Of a stretch of 11,915 bases of DNA, positions 7,132-11,915 are shown one piece after another (the first letter of the stretch is position 1; every line of letters starts with the position of its first letter). The DNA comes from an uncultured Clostridia bacterium (lineage in GTDB: Bacteria > Bacillota > Clostridia > Oscillospirales > CAG-272): positions 1 through 11,915 of the forward strand of contig CALDMI010000209.1 of assembly GCA_937914815.1 (NCBI GenBank), read 5' to 3'. The translations under genes and the position numbers were made by a program. The notes below the pieces were generated by a model that did no database searches, was not told the origin of the DNA, and was given only the letters and a program-made list of their open reading frames with translations.

Positions 7132-7380
7132 TCAGATGTCCTTTGTACGGAGCTCCTCAAGGCACTTTCTGCAGATCTTCTTACCCTTGAAATATGTAAT
7201 GTCCTCGACAGCGTCACAGAACATGCAGGTCGGCTGATACTTCGTCAGGATTATCTTCTCGCCGTCGACGAATATCTCCACAGCGTCGTTATTCGTGATG
7301 CTCATGTTGGTACGGATTTCCTTCGGTATTACTATTCTTCCGAGTTCATCCACGTTTCTTACTATGCCTGTTGATTTCAT
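7132..7380 (-). CDS. AbrB/SpoVT-type transition-state regulator with CxxC tail
   Basis: The product has 82 residues. The ATG at 7380 is chosen because AAGGAG lies 8 bases before it and because the family start MKSTGIVRNVDELGRIVIP follows directly; a longer frame reaches further upstream but has no ribosome binding site. Residues 1-50 form the swapped-hairpin AbrB DNA-binding domain (GRIVIPKEIR, then AVEIFVDGEKIILTKY). The C-terminus carries CMFC and CRKC pairs about 16 residues apart, a zinc-ribbon-like tail found in clostridial versions but not in Bacillus subtilis AbrB. Such proteins act as dimers or tetramers on A+T-rich promoters and hold back post-exponential genes. It is divergent from the spoIIIA operon, so a link to sporulation timing is plausible but unproven. 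It has its own promoter and terminator. Confidence 0.9.
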   Translation of the reverse strand: MKSTGIVRNVDELGRIVIPKEIRTNMSITNNDAVEIFVDGEKIILTKYQPTCMFCDAVEDITYFKGKKICRKCLEELRTKDI

Positions 7381-7467
7381 TGTTTTTTCTCCTTTTTTTC
7401 TTTCAAGTAATAAATTTGTGATTTTTCTTTTTTCGGGAAAGCCTGACATTTTCTGCCTTCCATACAC

Positions 7468-7496
7468 ATATTACCACTCAATACGGTTTTTGTCAA
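7468..7496 (-). promoter_or_regulatory. Sigma-A promoter of the abrB-like gene
   Basis: On the minus strand TTGACA (7496-7491) is exact and TAATAT (7473-7468) follows after 17 bp. The start should fall near 7461, giving a leader of about 80 bases. The -35 box read on the plus strand is part of TTTGTCAAC, one base from a Spo0A-box consensus. Confidence 0.8.
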
Positions 7497-7525
7497 CACC
7501 AAACCCGAAAAAAGTTATGAACAAA

Positions 7526-7553
7526 TTGAAAACAAATTGGTATTCTCTGTAAT
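7526..7553 (+). promoter_or_regulatory. Possible promoter ahead of spoIIIAA
   Basis: TTGAAA (7526-7531) and TGTAAT (7548-7553) are 16 bp apart, each one base from the sigma-A consensus. In Bacillus subtilis spoIIIA is read by sigma-E, and I could not find a good sigma-E site here, so this assignment is tentative. Confidence 0.3.
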
Positions 7554-7565
7554 TTATGGTCGGAA

Positions 7566-7574
7566 TTTGTCGAA
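7566..7574 (+). promoter_or_regulatory. Spo0A-box-like site between abrB-like gene and spoIIIA
   Basis: TTTGTCGAA matches the 9-base Spo0A box consensus (TTTGTCRAA) exactly, 48 bases before the spoIIIAA ATG and just past the possible promoter at 7526-7553. The position suits repression from that promoter or control of the divergent gene. Binding is inferred only. Confidence 0.4.
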
Positions 7575-7622
7575 TGGCTGAAAGGGGGCGGTCTTACGGA
7601 GGGGTACAGGGTTGTCACAGAC

Positions 7623-8537
7623 ATGCTCCCGCGGCAGATGAGGTGCGAGATAGAGCGCATCGGGCTCTCGCGCAGGGATTTTCCGGACGGGCTCTCGGAG
7701 GTGCGGCTCCGCTCTCCGGGCAGGTGCTCGCTCGTTCTGTCGGGGGAGAACATAATACTCTCCTCGCAGATTTCGCGCGAGGAGACGGAGGAGATACTCC
7801 GGCGGATGACCGGCGGCTCGCTCTACGCGTTCCGCGACAGCATATGCGACGGCTATGTGACGCTCGAGTGCGGGATCCGCGTCGGCGTCTGCGGGCGGGC
7901 GAGATACGAGGGCGGCGAGATTGTCGGCGTCTCGGAGATAACCTCGCTCGTTTTCAGAATACCGCACGGGGTGTCCGACACGGCGGGTGAGATTTTCCGC
8001 GCGTGGGAGGAGAGGGGTACGCCCGGGCTCCTTATCTATTCTCCGCCGGGGTGCGGAAAGACTACGGCGCTCCGCTCGCTCGCGGGACTCATCGGCGGAG
8101 GTGCGCGCCCGCGCCGGGTGGTCGTCGTTGACGAGAGGTGCGAATTCTCGGCGGCTGATTACTCCTCGGCGACGGTTGATATTCTCTCGGGCTACACGCG
8201 GGAGCTCGGGATAGGGATAGCGACGCGAACGATGTCCGCGGAGGTGATAATGGTTGACGAGATAGGAGGCGAGGCAGAGGCGCGGGGGATATTCGGCGCG
8301 GTGCGCTGCGGTGTTCCGCTCATCGCGTCGATACATGCCTCGACCCTCTGCGAGGCGGTGACAAAGCCGGGGATAATGCGCTTTCTCCGCTGTGGGGCGT
8401 TTTCGCTCTTCGCCGGGATATTTCGCCTGCGTGACGGCTTCCGGTGCACTCTCTCGGGGGCTGATGAGGCTGTGCTCGCGGCAAGGGAGCTGCACGGCGC
8501 GCATACGCGCGGGGAGGGGATTACATGTACCGTATAG
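7623..8537 (+). CDS. spoIIIAA: Stage III sporulation protein AA, ATPase
   Basis: The product has 304 residues, close to the usual length. SpoIIIAA is the cytoplasmic ATPase of the mother-cell SpoIIIA complex, related to type II/IV secretion ATPases, and is thought to power the channel to the forespore. Visible motifs are Walker A (YSPPGCGKTT, Lys146), a VVVVDE strand (166-171) and Walker B (VIMVDEIGGE, Asp212-Glu213), followed by a conserved SIHAST segment. The N-terminal region (1-130) has the family's Arg- and Gly-rich strands. The ATG at 7623 is the first ATG in frame, but its ribosome binding site is poor: AGGG is 11 bases away and a better GGAGG is 20 bases away. The frame is open upstream without a GTG or TTG, so the start is somewhat uncertain. 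First gene of the operon. Confidence 0.95.
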   Translation: MLPRQMRCEIERIGLSRRDFPDGLSEVRLRSPGRCSLVLSGENIILSSQISREETEEILRRMTGGSLYAFRDSICDGYVTLECGIRVGVCGRARYEGGEIVGVSEITSLVFRIPHGVSDTAGEIFRAWEERGTPGLLIYSPPGCGKTTALRSLAGLIGGGARPRRVVVVDERCEFSAADYSSATVDILSGYTRELGIGIATRTMSAEVIMVDEIGGEAEARGIFGAVRCGVPLIASIHASTLCEAVTKPGIMRFLRCGAFSLFAGIFRLRDGFRCTLSGADEAVLAARELHGAHTRGEGITCTV

Positions 8538-9010
8538 CCGGGATAGCAGCCGTAGCGCTGGCGGCTCTTATCTTCTCGCGCGAGTTCTCGGCGTATCAGA
8601 AGCGGAGAATGGGGGAGACGGAGGGCTTTCTTTCGCTCCTTACATTTATGCGCGGTGAGATAAACTGTCATTTGCGCCCGGTGTCCGAGTGGTGCCGGGA
8701 TTTTCGCGACCCGGCGCTTGAGCGGGTGGGATTTCTGCCCGCCCTGCGTGAGAGCTGTGACCTCTCGGGGGCGTACTCGGCATGCGAGGGGCGGCTCTCG
8801 GTGACGGACACGGAGCGAAAGCTCCTCTCCGCCTTTACATCCTCCTTCGGGCACGGGTACCGGGAGGATGAGCTGAAGCTCGTCGATTATTACTGCGGGG
8901 AGATGGGGCGCGCCGCCGCGAGGTGCCGGCGGGATGTGCCAAGGTACAACCGCCTTGTGCGGACGCTGTGCGCCTCTGCCGCCGTCGCCGCGGTCATACT
9001 TCTTTTATGA
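8525..9010 (+). CDS. spoIIIAB: Stage III sporulation protein AB
   Basis: The product has 161 residues and overlaps spoIIIAA by 13 bases. It has an N-terminal membrane segment (about 3-18), a soluble helical middle with the typical FLSLLTFMRGEI motif, and a hydrophobic C-terminus (about 147-161). SpoIIIAB resembles GspF/type IV pilus platform proteins and is believed to couple the SpoIIIAA ATPase to the membrane ring proteins. Order and length fit the family well. Confidence 0.9.
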   Translation: MYRIAGIAAVALAALIFSREFSAYQKRRMGETEGFLSLLTFMRGEINCHLRPVSEWCRDFRDPALERVGFLPALRESCDLSGAYSACEGRLSVTDTERKLLSAFTSSFGHGYREDELKLVDYYCGEMGRAAARCRRDVPRYNRLVRTLCASAAVAAVILLL

Positions 9011-9028
9011 ATGTGAGGATATATAAAA

Positions 9029-9223
9029 ATGGATGTTTCCACTCTCATGAAGGTCGCCGGGATAGGAATGATTGTGACGGTCGCCTGTCAGATACTCAAC
9101 AAGGCGGGCAGGGAAGAGCAGGCGACGCTCGTCTCGATAACCGGTATCGTCATTGTGCTTATAATGCTCGTCGGTGAGATAGGCACGCTGTTTGAGAGCG
9201 TTCGGGGAGTGTTCGGAATATAA
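9029..9223 (+). CDS. spoIIIAC: Stage III sporulation protein AC
   Basis: The product has 64 residues, a very small membrane protein with two hydrophobic segments (about 5-22 and 33-52) joined by the family's conserved NKAGREEQA loop, which identifies it directly. GAGG lies 9 bases before the ATG. It is part of the membrane portion of the SpoIIIA channel. Its stop codon shares one base with the spoIIIAD start (TAATG). Confidence 0.95.
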   Translation: MDVSTLMKVAGIGMIVTVACQILNKAGREEQATLVSITGIVIVLIMLVGEIGTLFESVRGVFGI

Positions 9224-9603
9224 TGGACGGTAAATTTATTTTGGGCGCGCTCGCGCTCGCGGTCTGCGGATATTTTCTCCGGGAGTTCGGCTGGCGAGGG
9301 GCTCCGCTATTCTTTGCGGTCGCGCTCTGCGTCGTCGCCCGCGCCCTCGTCTCGCGCCTGCCGCTGCTCTCCTCGATATATGATGAGGCGGCGGCGCTCG
9401 GGGTCCCGGACGACACGGTAAAGGCGGTTCTGAAGGTGCTCGGGATAGGATATCTCACCTCCGTGACCGTTTCGGTCTGCCGTGAGCTCGGGGCGGACAG
9501 CCTCTCCCGCGTCGCCTCCCTCGCCGGGCGCGCGGAGATACTCGCGGCGGTGCTCCCGGCTGTGCTCTCTCTCCTCCGCTACGGCGCGGAGATGATAGGA
9601 TGA
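9223..9603 (+). CDS. spoIIIAD: Stage III sporulation protein AD
   Basis: The product has 126 residues with three or four membrane segments; the family is related to SpoIIIAC with an extra C-terminal part. The conserved LKVLGIGYLTSVTVSVCRELG region and the final hydrophobic helix are typical. It shares one base with spoIIIAC and overlaps spoIIIAE by four bases (ATGA), which suggests translational coupling. Confidence 0.93.
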   Translation: MDGKFILGALALAVCGYFLREFGWRGAPLFFAVALCVVARALVSRLPLLSSIYDEAAALGVPDDTVKAVLKVLGIGYLTSVTVSVCRELGADSLSRVASLAGRAEILAAVLPAVLSLLRYGAEMIG

Positions 9604-10925
9604 CGGGCGGGGGGCGCGCTTCGCGCCGCGGGGGATTTTTTGAGCTCCGCTCTGCAGGTGTGCGCCGCTCACGGCGGCGGTGGCTTTTGCGTTTGTCCGC
9701 GGTTTTCGCGGGGCTTCTCTTGCCTATCCTCCTTGTCCTGCCGTCCTTTGCGGCAGGGGAGAGGGACGGCGACGGGGCAGCGGAGAGTGCAGCAGTTCTG
9801 GACGGCACGACAGACAGTGGTAGCACGACGACAGAGAGGGGCGGCGCGGTGGTACAGGGCGGCGCGATAAGGTCGGCGCCGTCGATTGTCGCCACGGGGG
9901 ACAGCCGGCTTGACGAATACGGCGAGGATTTTCTTTCGGTTCTCGGGGAGGAGATGCGCTCCATTCTTTTCCCGGACGGGAGCACAGACGCCGCCTCCGC
10001 CTCGGACGCCCTGTCACCCGGGCGGATATTCACGCTTATCTGCGAGTCGGTGCGCGAGAGCGCGGGGGCAGGGGTGTTCATGACTATTATCGGCGCGGCG
10101 GTGCTCGCCGCTCTTTCCGGCGCGGTCTCGGGCGGGATATCCTCCCCGGAGCTGTCCTCGGCGGTCTCGCGGGCTGTCGCGGCGCTGTGCGCGGTTGCGA
10201 TACTTCCGGGAATATCCGCAGGGGTGGGGGAGATTTCCGACACGCTCCGCCGCGGGGGTGACTTTTTCGGCGGGATAATACCGGTGATGTCCGGTGTCTG
10301 CGCCTCATCCGGCGCGGCAAAGACCGCCGCCGTCACCTACTCCGGGGCGTATTTCACGGTGGGATTTACCACGGCGGTGCTCTCGCGTGTTCTTCTTCCG
10401 ATAGCCGTCGGGAGTATCGCGGTCTCGGCGCTCGGCGGTATTGCGGAGTGTGAGCCGATAACAAAGGCTGCGTCGGCTGTACGGTCGTTTTTCACATTCG
10501 GGATAGGAGGGGTGAGCGCGGTGATACTCGCGTTCTGCTCGCTGCAGACTACCCTTGCCGTCGGCGGGGACTCTGCCGCCCTGCGCGCCTCGCGCCTTGC
10601 CGCGTCGGGGATTCCGGTCGTGGGCTCGACCCTGTCCGGCAGTCTCTCGACGCTGTCTGCCGGGGTCGGATATCTGCGCTCTGTGATAGGCTCCGCCTCG
10701 ACGGCGGCGCTCGTCCTTATCTTCGTCCCGCCGCTCGTGCGGCTGTTCGTATGGCGCGCCGCACTCGGGATTGGCTCTGCCGTCCCGGCACTGCCGGAGA
10801 CCTGCCGGAAAATGTTTTGCGGCGTGCGCGCGTCTCTTGACTCACTTATATCCGTCTATGTCTGCTCGGCGCTTCTCTACGTAGGGCAGACGGTAATATT
10901 CTTAAAGAGCGGGGTGAGCTTATGA
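9600..10925 (+). CDS. spoIIIAE: Stage III sporulation protein AE
   Basis: The product has 441 residues, longer than the roughly 400 of Bacillus subtilis. It is a polytopic membrane protein of the SpoIIIA channel. An Arg-rich N-terminus (6-27) leads into a hydrophobic stretch (about 29-49) ending LPSFAAGE, a likely signal peptide cleaved near residue 52. Residues 53-100 are a Gly/Ser/Thr/Asp low-complexity linker that accounts for the extra length. From about 100 the family region begins (DEYGEDFLSVLGEE), then about seven hydrophobic segments, with AVTYSGAYFTVGF and GGIAECEPITKA as family-like stretches. It overlaps spoIIIAD and spoIIIAF by four bases each (ATGA). Confidence 0.93.
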   Translation: MTGGGRASRRGGFFELRSAGVRRSRRRWLLRLSAVFAGLLLPILLVLPSFAAGERDGDGAAESAAVLDGTTDSGSTTTERGGAVVQGGAIRSAPSIVATGDSRLDEYGEDFLSVLGEEMRSILFPDGSTDAASASDALSPGRIFTLICESVRESAGAGVFMTIIGAAVLAALSGAVSGGISSPELSSAVSRAVAALCAVAILPGISAGVGEISDTLRRGGDFFGGIIPVMSGVCASSGAAKTAAVTYSGAYFTVGFTTAVLSRVLLPIAVGSIAVSALGGIAECEPITKAASAVRSFFTFGIGGVSAVILAFCSLQTTLAVGGDSAALRASRLAASGIPVVGSTLSGSLSTLSAGVGYLRSVIGSASTAALVLIFVPPLVRLFVWRAALGIGSAVPALPETCRKMFCGVRASLDSLISVYVCSALLYVGQTVIFLKSGVSL

Positions 10926-11377
10926 GAGAGTATTTTCTGTCCGTATACGCGCTCGCCGCAGTTCTTGCCGTCATATCCTTTCTGATACCCGAGGGGCGGG
11001 AGGGCGACGCCGTGCGCCGCGGGATTTCCGCGCTCGCGCTCTGCGCGGTGCTAACCCCCGTATGTATCGCGGTGCGCGGCGCGGCGGAGGCGGACATTTC
11101 GGACTTTCTTCCGACGGAGTTGCCGGAGGAGACGCTCTACTCCGAGAGGTCGGAGGAGGCTTTTTGCCTCGGTATACGGGAGGCTGTTTCCGGAAAGTTT
11201 TCGATAGACCCGGAGAATATAACCGTCAGCGTGACGGGCTACGACCCCGGGAGCGTGCGCGCGGATAAAATATGCGTAATTCTCAGGGGGCGCGCCACCC
11301 TTGCCGACACGAGGGGGATACGCGCGTATGTGAGTGGGCTCGGATGCGGGGAATGTGAGGTGGAAATTGAGATCTGA
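10922..11377 (+). CDS. spoIIIAF: Stage III sporulation protein AF
   Basis: The product has 151 residues, shorter than the roughly 206 of Bacillus subtilis. Two membrane segments at the N-terminus (about 5-22 and 33-51), with a conserved-looking IPEGREG turn between them, are followed by an extracytoplasmic domain of the ring-building type (ITVSVTGYDP, then ICVILRG, ending CEVEIEI). It is predicted to form part of the stacked rings between the mother-cell and forespore membranes. It overlaps spoIIIAE by four bases. Confidence 0.9.
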   Translation: MREYFLSVYALAAVLAVISFLIPEGREGDAVRRGISALALCAVLTPVCIAVRGAAEADISDFLPTELPEETLYSERSEEAFCLGIREAVSGKFSIDPENITVSVTGYDPGSVRADKICVILRGRATLADTRGIRAYVSGLGCGECEVEIEI

Positions 11378-11789
11378 CGGAGTTTTTGCCGGCTTTTTCA
11401 GGAACAAAACCGGAATTGTCAAGGTCGTGCTGGTGCTCGCCGTCGGGGCGCTGTTTCTCTGGCTCGGGCTCCGCGGCGGGGGGAGCGACGGCACAGACAC
11501 GCGCGACGAGCTGACGCAGTACAAGGAAAATCTTGAGAGCGAGCTCTCGGAGCTGTGCTCCGACATCCGCGGCGTCGGCAAATGTCGGGTGTTCGTCAGC
11601 TTCTCAGTCGGTTCGAGGACGGAGTACCGGGGGTCGAGCGTCGTGTCGGTCTCTCCCCCGGAGGTGCAGGCGGTGAACATAGTCTGTGAGGGGGCGGACG
11701 ACGATACCGTGCGCTACACGCTCATAAATATGGTCTCCTCAACCTTCGGCATAGGAACGAACCGGATAACGGTTGCGAAAATGTCGTGA
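11367..11789 (+). CDS. spoIIIAG: Stage III sporulation protein AG
   Basis: The product has 140 residues from the TTG at 11367, chosen because GAGG lies 6 bases before it; GTG codons at 11334 and 11355 are alternatives but have poorer ribosome binding sites. The chosen start overlaps spoIIIAF by 11 bases. A short cytoplasmic stretch is followed by one membrane helix (about 17-35), a charged coiled segment (DELTQYKENLESELSELC), then the ring-building domain (GVGKCRVFVSFSVG, later FGIGTNRITVAKMS). SpoIIIAG forms a large multimeric ring facing the forespore. It is clearly shorter than the roughly 229 residues of Bacillus subtilis, so inserts or loops of that ring are reduced here. Confidence 0.9.
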   Translation: MRSDGVFAGFFRNKTGIVKVVLVLAVGALFLWLGLRGGGSDGTDTRDELTQYKENLESELSELCSDIRGVGKCRVFVSFSVGSRTEYRGSSVVSVSPPEVQAVNIVCEGADDDTVRYTLINMVSSTFGIGTNRITVAKMS

Positions 11790-11858
11790 ACGGCGGAATA
11801 CATTATGAGCCTTGTGCATAAGGTTTAGCAGTCAGCAATCAGAAAAGGAGATGTCACA

Positions 11859-11915
11859 ATGACGAAAAGAGAAAAATTCGCGAATTTCTTCAAGACAAAG
11901 ACCGCGCGGGGAATT
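11859..11915 (+). CDS. spoIIIAH: Probable stage III sporulation protein AH, N-terminus only
   Basis: The ATG at 11859 has AAAGGAG 8 bases ahead. Only 19 codons are in the window (MTKREKFANFFKTKTARGI), a basic N-terminus of the sort that precedes the single membrane helix of SpoIIIAH, the protein that binds forespore SpoIIQ. The call rests on gene order (spoIIIAH follows spoIIIAG) and this basic start, not on a visible domain. It is 69 bases after spoIIIAG, the largest gap in the operon. Confidence 0.75.
   Translation, partial: MTKREKFANFFKTKTARGI

Noticed and set aside
7461..7469. CATACACAT on the plus strand, resembling a sigma-E -10 box for spoIIIA
   Set aside because: There is no sigma-E -35 element at the right distance, it lies 160 bases from spoIIIAA, and it is the reverse of the abrB-like -10 region.
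7554..8504. Arg/Pro-rich minus-strand frame opposite spoIIIAA
   Set aside because: It is the kind of long shadow frame produced by high G+C; composition is not protein-like and spoIIIAA motifs on the plus strand are decisive.
11805..11828. Seven-codon frame between spoIIIAG and spoIIIAH
   Set aside because: No ribosome binding site and too short to support as a gene.

Overview
The window looks like a chromosomal segment of a spore-forming Clostridia member (Oscillospirales or Christensenellales type, probably from gut). The evidence is a nearly complete spoIIIA sporulation operon, a clostridial AbrB-type regulator with a C-terminal zinc-ribbon-like tail, a Clostridia-type 2-keto-3-deoxygluconate kinase, and a large beta-helix surface protein of a kind common in gut Firmicutes. 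No RNA gene, CRISPR array or complete insertion sequence was seen.

Layout. (1) Bases 1-4160, plus strand: the 3' part of a very large secreted beta-helix/GLUG-like protein, followed 14 bases later by a 46-residue peptide gene with its own strong ribosome binding site. (2) Bases 4161-4399: a convergent intergenic region with GC hairpins, a bidirectional terminator and a 20-bp perfect inverted repeat that has a competing 7-bp hairpin nested in it. (3) Bases 4400-5775, minus strand: a two-gene module that looks like toxin-antitoxin. A DUF3990 ADP-ribosyltransferase-like protein comes first and an HTH-XRE protein second, overlapping by 20 bases. Both sit behind a consensus promoter (TTGACA, 18 bp, TATAAT) with one 16-bp palindrome in the spacer and an identical copy 44 bp upstream. 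(4) Bases 5797-6931, minus strand: kdgK, broken by a single-base frameshift, with its own terminator. (5) Bases 7066-7496, minus strand: an abrB-like gene with a near-consensus promoter and terminator. (6) Bases 7623 to the end, plus strand: spoIIIAA-AB-AC-AD-AE-AF-AG and the first 19 codons of probable spoIIIAH.

How the genes work together. The spoIIIA products form the mother-cell half of the SpoIIIA-SpoIIQ channel across the two membranes around the engulfed forespore. The AbrB-like gene is divergent from the operon, and the shared intergenic region carries an exact Spo0A-box-like 9-mer, so the two may share post-exponential control. The toxin-antitoxin-like module is closed off by terminators on both sides and appears autoregulated. 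The surface protein and the peptide downstream of it form a tight unit of unknown role. Base composition changes along the window: the spoIIIA operon is strikingly G+C-rich, while the surface-protein and toxin-antitoxin regions are visibly more A+T-rich, which fits accessory cargo in a G+C-rich chromosome.

The parts most worth following up are the small YxxP peptide behind the surface protein, the DUF3990/XRE module with its double operator, the bistable inverted repeat at 4333-4388, and the kdgK frameshift.
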